This document shows, in pieces, positions 52,236 through 62,618 of a stretch of 64,000 bases of DNA (positions are counted from its first letter, which is position 1; the number at the start of each line of letters is the position of its first letter). Under the pieces are notes generated by a model, which searched no databases, was not told the origin of the DNA, and saw nothing but the letters and a program-made list of their open reading frames with translations. This DNA is from Burkholderiaceae bacterium (GTDB lineage Bacteria > Pseudomonadota > Gammaproteobacteria > Burkholderiales > Burkholderiaceae_C), in NCBI GenBank assembly GCA_019745555.1, contig JAIESX010000002.1, positions 1 to 64,000 of the forward strand, read 5' to 3'. A program made the position numbers and the translations under genes.

Positions 52236-53687
52236 TCAAAGGAAGACGATGACCTTGTCGCCAGCTTTGAAGACGGCCTTCTCGCTGACCTTGTTCCAGC
52301 GTGCCACCGAACTGACGGGCAGGCGGTAGCGCTGCGCGATATTGGCGACGGTGTCGCCCTTGCGGCCCACCTTGAGCACAGTGCGTCGCGGTGCGCCGGC
52401 CTTGCGCGGCACATGTTCACGCGCCAGGTGCAGCTGACCGTTGTCGGCGATGCGTTCGGTCACGTCGCGCTCCTGGCTGGCCGGACGCGGCACCAGCAGG
52501 GTGGAGCCGGCGCGGATCAGCATGCGCGGCGGGATGCGGTTGACATAGCGCAGGTCGGCCTCGCTCATCTTCACGCGCCGCGCAGCCTCCTCGGGCTTCA
52601 TGGTGGTCGGGGCGATCCAGACCGTCCAGCTCGACAGCCGGTCACCCGCATAGGCGTCGAGGTTGCGCTGGAAGATCTCGGCGTTGTCCCAGGGCAGCAG
52701 GATCTGCGGCGTGCCTGCAGCCAGGATGACCGGGCGGTGCAGCGAAGGGTTGAGTGCCTTGAAGTCCTCCAGCCGCACCTCGGCCAGCTTGGCGGCCAGG
52801 GCCACGTCGATGTCGCGGGTGATGGTGACGGTGTCGAAATAGGGGTGGTTATCGATGACCGGCAGCCTGACGTTGAACTTGCCAGGGTCGGCCACGATGT
52901 TCTTCATGGCCTGCAGCTTGGGAATGTAATAGCGCGTCTCCATGGGCATGCTCAGGTCCAGGTAGCCTGTGCCCTTGTTGAGTCGCCTGTTCTTGGCGAT
53001 GGCGCGGCCCACGCTGCCTTCGCCCCAGTTGTAGGAGGCCAGGGCCAGGTGCCAGTCGCCGAACATGCCGTAGAGGCGCTCCAGATAGTCGAGCGCAGCG
53101 CGCGTGGAGGCCAGCACGTCACGCCGGTCGTCGCGAAAGGCGTTCTGTTTGAGCTGGTAGAGCTTGCCTGTGCTGGGGATGAACTGCCACATGCCGGCAG
53201 CGCGCGCATGCGAGTAGGCCTGTGGGTTGTAGGCACTCTCGATGAAGGGCAGCAGGGCCAGTTCGGTCGGCAGGCCGCGACGCTCGATCTCCTCGACGAT
53301 ATGGAAGAGGTACATGCGCGAACGCTCCGCCATGTTCTCCAGATCCTGGGGACGCGCCGCATACCACTGCTCGCGGCCCGGCACCAGGGGGCTGTCGAGA
53401 TCGGGCATCGCGAAACCGCTGCGGATGCGTTCCCAGAGATCGGCCGGCGGCGTGAGGGCGATGACCTTGCGCTGCGCGGGTTCGAGTGCTGTGATCGGGG
53501 TGAGTTCACCCTGGGGATAGACGGGGCGATGCAGGCTGAAGCCGGACGCGGCAGGCGCCGCGTCGTCGCGGGCCGGGGAGGTGGAAGAGGGAGTGTCAGA
53601 GGAAGCGCTGGGACCGGGGGCCAGGCTGGCGCAGCCAGCCAGCAGTAACAGGAGGGCCGCAAGGCCGGCAGTGCGAAACAGTTTCAT
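52236..53687 (-). CDS. mltD: Membrane-bound lytic transglycosylase D with LysM domain
   Basis: 483 residues. Lipoprotein signal [11 protein letters not shown]. The SLT catalytic domain has the glutamate in [30 protein letters not shown] and the motif [17 protein letters not shown] linker and a C-terminal LysM repeat ([45 protein letters not shown]) bind peptidoglycan. Cleaves glycan strands with 1,6-anhydro product formation in the outer-membrane-facing periplasm. Overlaps gloB in ATGA. Confidence 0.93.
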   Translation of the reverse strand: MKLFRTAGLAALLLLLAGCASLAPGPSASSDTPSSTSPARDDAAPAASGFSLHRPVYPQGELTPITALEPAQRKVIALTPPADLWERIRSGFAMPDLDSPLVPGREQWYAARPQDLENMAERSRMYLFHIVEEIERRGLPTELALLPFIESAYNPQAYSHARAAGMWQFIPSTGKLYQLKQNAFRDDRRDVLASTRAALDYLERLYGMFGDWHLALASYNWGEGSVGRAIAKNRRLNKGTGYLDLSMPMETRYYIPKLQAMKNIVADPGKFNVRLPVIDNHPYFDTVTITRDIDVALAAKLAEVRLEDFKALNPSLHRPVILAAGTPQILLPWDNAEIFQRNLDAYAGDRLSSWTVWIAPTTMKPEEAARRVKMSEADLRYVNRIPPRMLIRAGSTLLVPRPASQERDVTERIADNGQLHLAREHVPRKAGAPRRTVLKVGRKGDTVANIAQRYRLPVSSVARWNKVSEKAVFKAGDKVIVFL

Positions 53688-54451
53688 CGGAAGTCGTTTT
53701 TCCAGAGTCGCAGGGCGGCAAAGATGCCGGCCTCGTCATGGGCCTGCGCCCGGGGGTGCACGGCCTGCACGACGGCAGGCTGGCGGGTGCGCAGGAAGGG
53801 GTTGATGTCGCGCTCGACGGCGAGGGTCGAGGGCAGGGTGGGTTGCTGCCGGGCGCGCAGGCTTTCGCAGTGCTGCGCATACTGCCGCAGCGCCATGTTG
53901 CCAGGCTCGACGGCACGGGCAAAGCGCAGATTGCTCAGCGTGTATTCATGGGCGCAGCACACGCGGGTGCTGCCGGGCAGGGCCGCGAGCTTGTCGAGCG
54001 AGGCCAGCATCTGCGCGGGCGTACCTTCGAAGAGACGGCCGCAACCGCCGGAGAAGAGCGTGTCGCCGCAGAAGAGCACGGGCGCACCGTCGACGTCCGG
54101 ACAGTACCAGGCGATGTGGCCGGCCGTGTGGCCCGGTACATCGAGCACCTCGAAGCGCAGTCCCAGCAGATCCAGCGCATCGCCCTCGCTGTAGCGCTGC
54201 AGCGGTTCGGGCATCTCCTCGCCGGCCGGGCCGTGCACCGTGGCGCCCGTCGCGGCGCGCAACTCGGCGACGCCGCCCACATGATCAGCATGGTGGTGTG
54301 TGACTAGAATCGCCTGGAGTTGCAGGTGTTGGGCCTGCAGCGCCTGCAGCACCGGTTGTGCATCACCGGGGTCGACGACGAGAGCCTGGTGGCCGTCATG
54401 CAGCATCCAGATGTAGTTGTCGTCGAAGGCGGGCAGTGGAAGCAGGGTCAT
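53684..54451 (-). CDS. gloB: Hydroxyacylglutathione hydrolase (glyoxalase II)
   Basis: Metallo-beta-lactamase fold; hydrolyses S-lactoylglutathione to lactate. The metal motif [10 protein letters not shown], then [27 protein letters not shown] and [11 protein letters not shown] match GloB. 255 residues. The start codon at 54451-54449 overlaps the start of the divergent methyltransferase gene by two bases. TATAAT on the minus strand at 54466-54461 is a possible -10. Confidence 0.93.
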   Translation of the reverse strand: MTLLPLPAFDDNYIWMLHDGHQALVVDPGDAQPVLQALQAQHLQLQAILVTHHHADHVGGVAELRAATGATVHGPAGEEMPEPLQRYSEGDALDLLGLRFEVLDVPGHTAGHIAWYCPDVDGAPVLFCGDTLFSGGCGRLFEGTPAQMLASLDKLAALPGSTRVCCAHEYTLSNLRFARAVEPGNMALRQYAQHCESLRARQQPTLPSTLAVERDINPFLRTRQPAVVQAVHPRAQAHDEAGIFAALRLWKNDFR

Positions 54452-55238
54452 GAATGCCGGAATTATAGGTTTGCAGGACTGGTTCGAGAGTCCCGCGGGG
54501 GCTTATCTGTTGGCGTGGGAGCAACAGAAACTCGATCTCGCGGTCGTCGACATCTTCGGCTACCACGCCCTGCAGCTGGGCCTTCCCGCGCTCGATGCGC
54601 TCGCCGCCAACCGCATGCCACATCGCTGGCTTGCCACGGCCGAGGGCGTGCACAGCTCGCGCGCCGCCTTGCAGGCGGATTACGCGGCGCTGCCCTTTCC
54701 CGAGTCGAGTCTGGATCTGGTGGTGTTGCCGCATGCACTGGACAGCCATGTCGATCCGCATGCGGTGCTGCGCGAGGTCGCGCGTGTGCTCGTGCCCGGC
54801 GGGCGGGTGGTGGTCAGCGGCTTCAACCCCGCCAGCCTGTGGGGATTACGCCAGGGCTGCGAGCACCTGTGCCGGCGCTTCGACGTAGGCAAGCCGCTGC
54901 TGCCGCAAGGATTGGACTTCATTGGTTCACGCCGTCTGCGTGACTGGCTGCGCCTGCTGGACTTCGAGGTCGAGACCGGCGGCTACGGTTGTTATCGCCC
55001 GCTGCTGGCCAGCGACAAGTGGCTGCAGCGCTGGCGCTGGATGGACCGGGCCGGCGCGCGCTGGTGGTCGTTCTTCGGCGCGGCCTACGTGCTGGTGGCG
55101 GTCAAGCGTGTGCATGGCGTGCGTCTGCTCGAGCCGGCCTGGCGCAAGGCCGGCAGCAAGGCGGCGGCTACGGTGCCGCTGGCGCGGCGTGGCAGCAGCG
55201 ACAATCCCCTGTCCATGAAACAGGAACGACACGAGTGA
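54450..55238 (+). CDS. SAM-dependent methyltransferase, class I
   Basis: 262 residues. The N-terminal part [39 protein letters not shown] is the conserved opening of a betaproteobacterial family commonly placed next to rnhA and gloB. The SAM fold shows [46 protein letters not shown], motifs typical of methyltransferase domain 11. The substrate is unknown. Its GTGA overlap with rnhA implies coupled translation. Confidence 0.82.
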   Translation: MNAGIIGLQDWFESPAGAYLLAWEQQKLDLAVVDIFGYHALQLGLPALDALAANRMPHRWLATAEGVHSSRAALQADYAALPFPESSLDLVVLPHALDSHVDPHAVLREVARVLVPGGRVVVSGFNPASLWGLRQGCEHLCRRFDVGKPLLPQGLDFIGSRRLRDWLRLLDFEVETGGYGCYRPLLASDKWLQRWRWMDRAGARWWSFFGAAYVLVAVKRVHGVRLLEPAWRKAGSKAAATVPLARRGSSDNPLSMKQERHE

Positions 55239-55675
55239 ACACGGTTGAGATCTATACCGACGGGGCCTGCAAGGGCAACCCGGGCCCCGGCGGCTGGGGC
55301 GTGCTGCTGAAGTCCGGCGGCGTGGAGAAGGAGCTGTTCGGGGGGGAGCGCGAGACCACCAACAACCGCATGGAGATGATGGCCGTGATCCAGGCGCTCG
55401 AAGCCCTCAAGCGACCCTGTCACGTCATCCTGCATGCCGACAGCCAGTACGTGCTCAAGGGCATCAATGAATGGCTCGCGGGCTGGAAGGCCCGGGGCTG
55501 GAAGACCGCTGCGAAGCAGCCGGTCAAGAACGTGGACCTGTGGCAGCGCCTGGATGCACTGGTCACCGGCGCGGGTCACCGCATCGAGTGGCGTTGGGTC
55601 AAGGGGCACGATGGCGACCCGGGCAACGAGCGCGCCGATGCCCTGGCCAATCGCGGCGTGGAGCAGGTTCTGTAA
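55235..55675 (+). CDS. rnhA: Ribonuclease HI
   Basis: Degrades RNA in RNA-DNA hybrids. 146 residues starting with GTG 55235. The catalytic acids are visible in [17 protein letters not shown] (Asp), [13 protein letters not shown] (Glu), [10 protein letters not shown] (Asp) and [10 protein letters not shown] (Asp), with the catalytic histidine in [10 protein letters not shown] and the handle region [16 protein letters not shown]. Confidence 0.96.
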   Translation: MNTVEIYTDGACKGNPGPGGWGVLLKSGGVEKELFGGERETTNNRMEMMAVIQALEALKRPCHVILHADSQYVLKGINEWLAGWKARGWKTAAKQPVKNVDLWQRLDALVTGAGHRIEWRWVKGHDGDPGNERADALANRGVEQVL

Positions 55676-55774
55676 AGTTCTGCAAAGCCAGGGTTTGGGG
55701 AGCAGAGCCTGCGTAGCTACCCGCATGCGGAGCGGGCGACAGGCTGCTACAGTCGGCGGAGTTCAGCTCCCCCA

Positions 55775-55791
55775 GGACACCACCGGTGTCC
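55775..55791 (+). promoter_or_regulatory. Palindrome before the RND efflux pair
   Basis: Perfect 7-bp arms GGACACC (55775-55781) and GGTGTCC (55785-55791) around ACC, 19 bp before the adaptor start codon. It could be a repressor operator or an mRNA hairpin masking the ribosome site. The rest of the 134-bp gap shows nothing clear. Confidence 0.35.
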
Positions 55792-55809
55792 GCTGCCTGT
55801 TTGTTATCC

Positions 55810-56937
55810 ATGGCTTCCAAAATTCTTTATCCGGTGATCGCCGCCGTCGGCATCGCGACGGCCTCGGGCGCCGCCTGGTGGTTCCAGAATCGCAGTACGG
55901 CGAATGCGCCGGCACCGGCCGGTTCGGCCGCGCGCGGCAATGGCGCAGATCCTTCGCGTCCTGTCACGGTCGAAGCGGTGCGGGTCAAGGTGATGAAGCT
56001 CACCGATGATGCCCAGTCCGTGGGCAGCCTGCGCTCGCGCCAGAGCGTGATGCTGCGCCCCGAGGTCAGCGGTCGCGTGGTGCGGCTCAACTTCAGGGAT
56101 GGCGAGCGCGTGCGCCAGGGGCAGCTGCTGGTGCAGTTCGATGACCAGCTGCAGCAGGCCCAGATCAAGCAGAGCCAGGCCGAACTCTCGATCGCGCAGG
56201 CCAACCACAAGCGCAACGAGGAGCTGCTGGCGCAGAACTTCGTGAGCCAGCGCTCGCTGGACGAGAGTGCGGCCAATCTGGAAGTGGCGCAGGCCAAGCT
56301 CGCACTGGCAAAGGCTACGGCCGACCGGCTCCGGATCATCGCGCCGTTTGACGGTATTGCCGGCATCCGCAATGTCAACGTGGGCGACTACCTCAAGGAC
56401 GGCACCGACATCGTCAACCTCGAGGACATCGACACGGTCTACGTGGACTACCGCCTGCCCGAGCGCTACCAGACCCAGGTGAAGGCCGGGCAGCGCGTCT
56501 CGGTGGAGCTCGACGCGCTGCCCGGTCGCAGCTTCGAGGCGCGGGTACAGGCGGTCGACCCGCTCATCGATGCCAATGGCCGCTCCATCGGTGTGCGCGC
56601 CAGCATCCCCAATCGCCAGCTGCTGCTGCGTCCGGGCATGTTCGCGCGCGTCAACACGCTGTTCGGCGTACGCGAGCGCGCCCGTGTCGTGCCCGAGGAA
56701 GCCATCGTGCCGCAGGGCGGCCGCCAGTTCGTCATCAAGCTCGTGCCGGGGCCGGACAACGACACCCTGGTTTCGCGCCGGGTCGAGGTCAAGGTGGGCA
56801 TTCGCCGCCCGGGCCAGGTCGAGATCGTCGAGGGCCTGCAGGAAGGTGACACCGTGGTCACGGCCGGCCAGCAGCGTCTGCAACGCGATGGCAGCCCGGT
56901 CAAAGTGCTGGAACTCAACCGTCCCGCGGCCGGCTGA
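55810..56937 (+). CDS. RND efflux periplasmic adaptor (membrane fusion protein)
   Basis: 375 residues. One N-terminal hydrophobic anchor (LYPVIAAVGIATASGAAWWF), then the lipoyl half-motifs RPEVSGRVVRLNFRDGERVRQGQLLVQFD and RIIAPFDGIAGIRNVNVGDYLKDGTDIVNLED flanking a coiled-coil hairpin with an AQANHKRNEELLAQNFVS-type sequence. Beta-barrel and membrane-proximal domains follow. Hydrophobic-drug efflux (HAE1-type) adaptor. The transporter gene follows after 12 bp; no outer-membrane channel gene is adjacent, so TolC-type partners must be encoded elsewhere. Confidence 0.9.
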   Translation: MASKILYPVIAAVGIATASGAAWWFQNRSTANAPAPAGSAARGNGADPSRPVTVEAVRVKVMKLTDDAQSVGSLRSRQSVMLRPEVSGRVVRLNFRDGERVRQGQLLVQFDDQLQQAQIKQSQAELSIAQANHKRNEELLAQNFVSQRSLDESAANLEVAQAKLALAKATADRLRIIAPFDGIAGIRNVNVGDYLKDGTDIVNLEDIDTVYVDYRLPERYQTQVKAGQRVSVELDALPGRSFEARVQAVDPLIDANGRSIGVRASIPNRQLLLRPGMFARVNTLFGVRERARVVPEEAIVPQGGRQFVIKLVPGPDNDTLVSRRVEVKVGIRRPGQVEIVEGLQEGDTVVTAGQQRLQRDGSPVKVLELNRPAAG

Positions 56938-56949
56938 TCCGGAGGCCAC

Positions 56950-59900
56950 ATGCAACTGCCTGAGATCTCGATCCGCCGCCCGGTCTTTGCGACTGTGCTT
57001 TCGCTGCTCGTGCTGCTGATCGGAGCGGTCAGCTTCCTGCAATTGCCAGTGCGCGAGTACCCCAAGATCGACGAGCCCGTGGTGACGGTGACCGTGCGCT
57101 ACGCCGGCGCCTCGGCCGAGGTGGTGGAGTCGCAGATCGCCAAGCCGCTGGAAGACTCGATTGCCGGCATCGATGCGGTGGACGTGATCACCTCGATCTC
57201 GCGTGCCGAGCAGGCCCAGATCACGGTGCGTTTCCGCCTTGAAAAGGATGCGGACGCTGCCGCAGCCGAGGTGCGTGACCGCACTTCGCGGGTGCGCAAC
57301 AGGCTTCCGCAGACCATCGACGAACCGGTGATCGCCAAGGTCGAGGCGGACGCCTTCCCCGTGATCTGGCTGGCTTTCTCCAGCGACACGCACAACGCGC
57401 TGCAGCTCAACGAGATGATCAACCGCCTGGTCAAGCCGCGCTTGCAGACGGTGACCGGTGCTGCCGATGTGCGCATCTTCGGCGAACGCAAGTACGCCAT
57501 GCGCGTCTGGCTGGACCCGGACCGCCTCGCGGCCTACAAGCTGACCACCCAGGATGCCGAGGACGCCTTGCGTCGCAGCAATCTGGAGGTGCCGGCCGGG
57601 CGCATCGAGAGCCGGCAGCGCGAGTTCTCGGTCTCGTCCAACACCGACCTGCGCACGCCCCAGCAGTTTGGCGAGATCGTGATCCGCACGGTCAACGGCT
57701 TTCCCGTCAAGCTGCGCGACGTGGCGCGCATCGAGGAGGGAGCGGCCGAAGAGCGTACCTCGGTGCGCCTCAATGGCCGCCCGGCGATTGCCACCGGCGT
57801 GATCCGCCAGGCCACGGCCAACCCGCTGGAACTGAGCGCCGGCGTGCGCGCCATGCTGCCCAAGCTGCAGGCTGACCTGCCTGCGGGCGTGAGCATCACC
57901 GTGGCCAACGACAACTCGGTCTTCATCGACCGCTCGATCAAGAACGTGTTCCAGACCATCGTCGAGGCCGTGGTGCTGGTGGCGCTGGTGATCTTCGTCT
58001 TCCTGCGCACCCTGCGTGCTTCCATCATTCCCATCGTCACCATCCCCGTGAGCCTGGTGGGGGCCTTCGCGCTCATGGCACTGGCCGGTTTCTCGATCAA
58101 CACGCTGACCTTGCTGGCCCTGGTGCTGGCCATTGGCCTGGTGGTGGACGACGCCATCGTGGTGCTGGAGAACATCTACCGCCACATCGAGGAGGGGCTG
58201 GACCCTTTCAGCGCGGCCATCAAGGGCGCGCGCGAGGTCGGCTTTGCCGTGGTGGCCATGACGCTCACGCTGGCTGCCGTGTACGCGCCGCTGGCCTTCA
58301 CGCCAGGGCGTACGGGCCGCCTGTTCGTGGAGTTCGCGCTGGCGCTGGCGGGCGCGGTGGTGGTCTCGGGTTTCATCGCACTCACGCTCTCGCCCATGAT
58401 GTGCTCCAAGCTGCTGCGGCACAACCCCAAGCCGGGTGTCTTCGACCGCACCATGGAACGCTGGCTCACCGCGCTGAGCACGGGTTACGAGAACCTGCTG
58501 CGCCGTGTGCTGGCGATGCGCTGGGTGGTGCTGCTGGGCATGGGTGTGGTGATCGCGGCGATCGCGCTCATCCTGCCGGGCATGAAGAGCGAGCTGGCAC
58601 CGCTGGAAGACCGCGGTGTGGTGCTCAATGTGGTCAATGCGCCGGACGGTTCCACGCTGGACTACACCGACCGCTACGCCAGCGCCATCGAGACCATCGG
58701 CAAGGACTTCCCAGAGTTCGATCGCATCTTTGTCGTGGCGGGCAACCCCACGGTGAGCCAGGCCAGCGTGTCCATGCGGGCCGTGGACTGGGACGAGCGC
58801 AAGCGCACCACGCTGGAGATGGCGCGCGAGATGCAGCCGCGCATCAGCATGCTGCCCGGCGTGTCGGCGTTCCCGATCACGCCGCCCTCGCTGGGCCAGG
58901 GCTTCCGCGAGCGGCCGGTGAACTTCGTGATCCTGACCTCCGAAAGCTACGAGGACCTGAACCAGGTCACGCGTCAGTTTCTCGACGAGATCGCCAAGAA
59001 TCCGGGCATCCAGGGGGCCGACGTGGACCTGCGCCTGAACAAGCCCGAGCTCAAGATCGACGTCAACCGCGAGAAGGCGGCCGACCTGGGTGTGGGCGTG
59101 GACACGGTGGCGCGTGCCATCGAGACCATGCTGGGGGGCAGGCTCGTGACACGTTACAAGCGCGAGGGCGATCAGTACGACGTGATCGTGCAGACCCAGT
59201 CGGCGGGGCGTGACACGCCCGACGACATCGAGCGCATCTTCGTGCGTGGCCGCAACGACGCCATGATTCCGCTGGCTTCGCTGGTCACCGTCAAGGAATC
59301 CGTGGCCCCGCGCGAGCTGAACCACTTCAGCCAGCGCCGCGCCGTGACCATCACGGCCAATCTGGCACCGGACTATTCGCTGGGCCAGGCACTGGACTTC
59401 CTGGACGGGGTGGCCAAGCGCGTGCTCAAGCCCGGTTACACCACCGATCTCAACGGCACCTCGCGTGAGTTCCGCAACTCCCAGGGCTCGCTGACCATCG
59501 TCTTCATCCTCGCGCTGCTCTTCATCTTCCTGGTGCTGGCGGCGCAGTTCGAGAGCTTTGTCGACCCCTTCGTGATCATGCTCTCGGTGCCGCTGTCCAT
59601 GATCGGCGCGCTGCTGGCGCTCAAGGTTACGGGCGGCTCGCTCAACGTGTATTCGCAGATCGGTCTGATCACGCTCGTGGGGCTGATCACCAAGCACGGC
59701 ATCCTGATCGTCGAGTTCGCCAACCAGATGCGCGAGCAGGGCATGGAGACCATGGAAGCCGTGGTCAAGGCGGCCGGCCAGCGCCTGCGTCCCATCCTCA
59801 TGACCACCGGTGCCATGGTGCTGGGCGCCGTGCCGCTGGCGCTGGCCACCGGTGCGGGTGCCGAGAGCCGCGTGCAGATCGGCTGGGTCATCGTCGGTGG

Positions 59901-60039
59901 CATGACGCTGGGCACGCTGCTGACCATCTTCGTTGTGCCGACCATGTACACCCTGCTGGCCCGCCGGCACGCGCCCGGGGCCGACAAACGCGCGGTCAGC
60001 GAGGCGGGCGCGCACGACGCCGGGCTGATCGCCAAGTAA
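56950..60039 (+). CDS. RND multidrug efflux transporter, inner-membrane pump
   Basis: 1029 residues in two homologous halves, each with a membrane helix, large periplasmic loop and five further helices. The start QLPEISIRRPVFATVLSLLVLL, the proton-relay region LVLAIGLVVDDAIVVLEN with paired aspartates, and the C-terminal ITLVGLITKHGILIVEFANQM are HAE1-type. Single-subunit AcrB/MexF-like architecture; substrates not predictable. Coding is intact throughout. Confidence 0.93.
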   Translation: MQLPEISIRRPVFATVLSLLVLLIGAVSFLQLPVREYPKIDEPVVTVTVRYAGASAEVVESQIAKPLEDSIAGIDAVDVITSISRAEQAQITVRFRLEKDADAAAAEVRDRTSRVRNRLPQTIDEPVIAKVEADAFPVIWLAFSSDTHNALQLNEMINRLVKPRLQTVTGAADVRIFGERKYAMRVWLDPDRLAAYKLTTQDAEDALRRSNLEVPAGRIESRQREFSVSSNTDLRTPQQFGEIVIRTVNGFPVKLRDVARIEEGAAEERTSVRLNGRPAIATGVIRQATANPLELSAGVRAMLPKLQADLPAGVSITVANDNSVFIDRSIKNVFQTIVEAVVLVALVIFVFLRTLRASIIPIVTIPVSLVGAFALMALAGFSINTLTLLALVLAIGLVVDDAIVVLENIYRHIEEGLDPFSAAIKGAREVGFAVVAMTLTLAAVYAPLAFTPGRTGRLFVEFALALAGAVVVSGFIALTLSPMMCSKLLRHNPKPGVFDRTMERWLTALSTGYENLLRRVLAMRWVVLLGMGVVIAAIALILPGMKSELAPLEDRGVVLNVVNAPDGSTLDYTDRYASAIETIGKDFPEFDRIFVVAGNPTVSQASVSMRAVDWDERKRTTLEMAREMQPRISMLPGVSAFPITPPSLGQGFRERPVNFVILTSESYEDLNQVTRQFLDEIAKNPGIQGADVDLRLNKPELKIDVNREKAADLGVGVDTVARAIETMLGGRLVTRYKREGDQYDVIVQTQSAGRDTPDDIERIFVRGRNDAMIPLASLVTVKESVAPRELNHFSQRRAVTITANLAPDYSLGQALDFLDGVAKRVLKPGYTTDLNGTSREFRNSQGSLTIVFILALLFIFLVLAAQFESFVDPFVIMLSVPLSMIGALLALKVTGGSLNVYSQIGLITLVGLITKHGILIVEFANQMREQGMETMEAVVKAAGQRLRPILMTTGAMVLGAVPLALATGAGAESRVQIGWVIVGGMTLGTLLTIFVVPTMYTLLARRHAPGADKRAVSEAGAHDAGLIAK

Positions 60040-60108
60040 GCGCCGAAACGGTTTGTACTTGAGAAAAGGGGTGTGAACCACCCCGTGCCATGTCGCACAA
60101 TCGTCGAC

Positions 60109-62618
60109 ATGAGCCTGCAAGCTACCGATGATCCGGGCCTGAGCGCTGCTGAAGCGGCAAGGCGACTGGCCCAGGATGGCCCCAATGCCCTGCCGGGCGA
60201 CGGGGGCCGCAGCTGGTTGCACATCCTGCGCGAGACCGTGCGCGATCCCATGTTTGCCCTGCTGCTCGCCGCGGCCGGTCTGTATCTGCTCCTGGGCGAG
60301 TTACAGGAGAGCCTGAGCCTGGGCCTGATGGTCTGCGTGGTGATCGGGCTGACGCTGTACCAGGAGGGCAAGACCGAGCGTGCCATCCAGGCCCTGCGCG
60401 ACCTGTCCAGCCCACGGGCGCGCGTGATCCGCGACGGCCAGGCGCTGACCGTGGCCGGTCGCGAACTGGTGCGTGGCGACCTCATCCTGCTGGCCGAGGG
60501 TGACCGCATCGCGGCCGATGCCGAGCTGCTCTCGGCGGGCGAGCTTCAGGTGGACGAATCGCTGCTCACGGGCGAGTCGTTGCCGGTCAGCAAGAGCGCA
60601 GACGGGGTGTCGGCGCTGCACGCCGGCACGCTGGTGGTGCAGGGGCAGGGTCTCGCGCGCGTGAGCGCCACCGGGCCGCGCAGCCAGATGGGGCAGATCG
60701 GCCGGGCGTTGCAGACGGTGCGGGCCGAGGAGTCGCCGCTGCGGCGACAGACGCGCAATCTGGTGCACCGACTGGCCTGGCTGGGCCTGCTGTTGTGTCT
60801 GACGCTCGTGCTGCTGCAGGGCCTGTTGCGCGGTGACTGGTTGCAGGCCCTGCTGGCCGGCATTGCGCTGGCGATCGCGATGATGCCGGAGGAGTTCACG
60901 GTGGTGTTGACCGTGCTGCCGGCCCTGGGCGCCTGGCGCCTGTCACGCGAGCAGGTTCTGACGCGACGCATCGCCGCGATCGAAACCCTGGGTGCGACCT
61001 CGGTTCTGTGTGTGGACAAGACGGGTACGCTGACTCAGAACCGCATGCGTGTGGCCAGCCTCTACGCCGGTGACGCCGAACTGGCGCTGGATGTGCCTTC
61101 ACACGGCGAGCTGCCGGAGGATTTCCATGCGCTCCTCGAGTACGCCATCCTGGCCAGCCGCACCGATCCTTACGACCCGATGGAGCAGGCTTTTCACGCC
61201 CTGGGCCAGCAGTTCCTGGCACAGACCGAGCATCTGCACCGGGACTGGGCGCTGGTGCAGGAATACGCGCTCACGCCGGAGCTGCGGGCCATGGCCCATG
61301 TCTGGCGGGGCGATGCGCCCGGTGAGCACGTGGTGGCCGCCAAGGGCTCACCGGAAGCCATCGTCGACCTCTGCCAACTCGATCCGAAACGTCAGGCGAC
61401 GGTGGCCGCCGCCGCGGATGCGATGGCTGCACGGGGCCTGCGCGTGCTGGGCGTGGCGCGGGCGCGGCATCCAGGGCCGCCCTGGCCGGCAGGTGAGCAC
61501 GACTTCGATTTCGCGTTCGTCGGCCTGCTGGGCCTGGCCGACCCTTTGCGCGAGGAGATTCCCCAGGCCGTGCGGGAATGCCGCGAGGCTGGCATCCGCG
61601 TGGTGATGATCACGGGCGACTATCCCGTCACCGCGCGCGCCATCGCACGCCAGGCCGGCCTGACGGAGGGCACGGTCCTGCTCGGCGATGAGATGGAGCG
61701 CCTGTCGGACGTTGAGCTGCAGCAGCGTCTGCAGACGACGAGCATCTGCGCGCGCATCGCGCCCACCCAGAAGCTGCGCATCGTGCAGGCCCTGCAGGCC
61801 GGGGGGGCGGTGGTGGCCATGACGGGCGATGGTGTCAACGACGCCCCGGCACTCAAGGCGGCCCATGTGGGCGTGGCCATGGGGGGCGCGGTACCGATGT
61901 GGCGCGTGAGGCGGCAGCCATCGTGCTGGTCGACGACAACTTTGCCTCCATCGTGCGCGCCGTGCGCCAGGGGCGGCGTATCTTCGCCAATCTGCGCAAG
62001 TCCATGAGCTACATCATGGCGGTGCACGTGCCGATCGCCGGCATGGCCCTGCTGCCGCTGCTGCTGGGCTGGCCCATCGTGCTCTTCCCCATGCACATCG
62101 CCCTGCTGGAGCTGGCCATCGATCCGGCCTGTGCCATGGTGTTCGAGAGCGAGCCGGCTGACGAGGATGTGATGCGCCAGCCGCCGCGCGACCCGGCCAC
62201 TCCGCTGTTTGCCGGCAGCACGCTGGTGCAGGCCGTGCTCCAGGGCCTGGGGGTGCTGGCGGCGGTGCTGGGCACTTATCTCTGGGGGACTCAGCAGCTG
62301 GACGAAGTGCAGGCGCGATCGCTGGCTTTCAGCACCCTGGTGCTGGGCAATCTGGCGCTGATCCTGTCCAACCGGGCCGGCGCCCGCGGCCTGTGGGCCG
62401 CCTTGCGCGTGCGCAACCGCATGCTCTGGGTGGTGACGGCCTTCACGCTGGGGCTGCTGGCCCTGGCGCTCTACCTGCCGCCGCTGGCGGCCGTGCTGCG
62501 CATGACGCCGCTGGGGCCGGACTTGCTGGGCGTGGCGCTGCTGGCGGCAGGGCTCTGCCTGCTGTGGTTCGAGGGGATCCGGCGGATGGCGCGGCGCCTG
62601 GCCCGGGCGCGTGGCTGA
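60109..62618 (+). pseudogene. Cation-transporting P-type ATPase, frameshifted in a G run
   Basis: The first 1.78 kb encodes a P-type ATPase: actuator motif LLTGESLPVSKS, M4 region AMMPEEFTVVLTVLPALGAW, phosphorylation site CVDKTGTLTQNR and hinge TGDGVNDAPALKAAHVGVAMGG. At the six G residues 61881-61886 the frame then turns into nonsense ending at 62007. One frame over, the expected continuation GTDVAREAAAIVLVDDNFASIV, M5-M10 helices and end follow to 62618. Adding one G restores a single ~837-residue protein. A real mutation or a sequencing error is possible. Type II (Ca2+-like) by overall form, but the ion is uncertain. Confidence 0.85.

Noticed and set aside
55804-60222. A 1472-codon open frame on the minus strand across the RND genes
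   Set aside because: It is antisense to two well-supported efflux genes, rich in His/Arg/Gln/Asp as GC-rich antisense frames are, and has no family motif.
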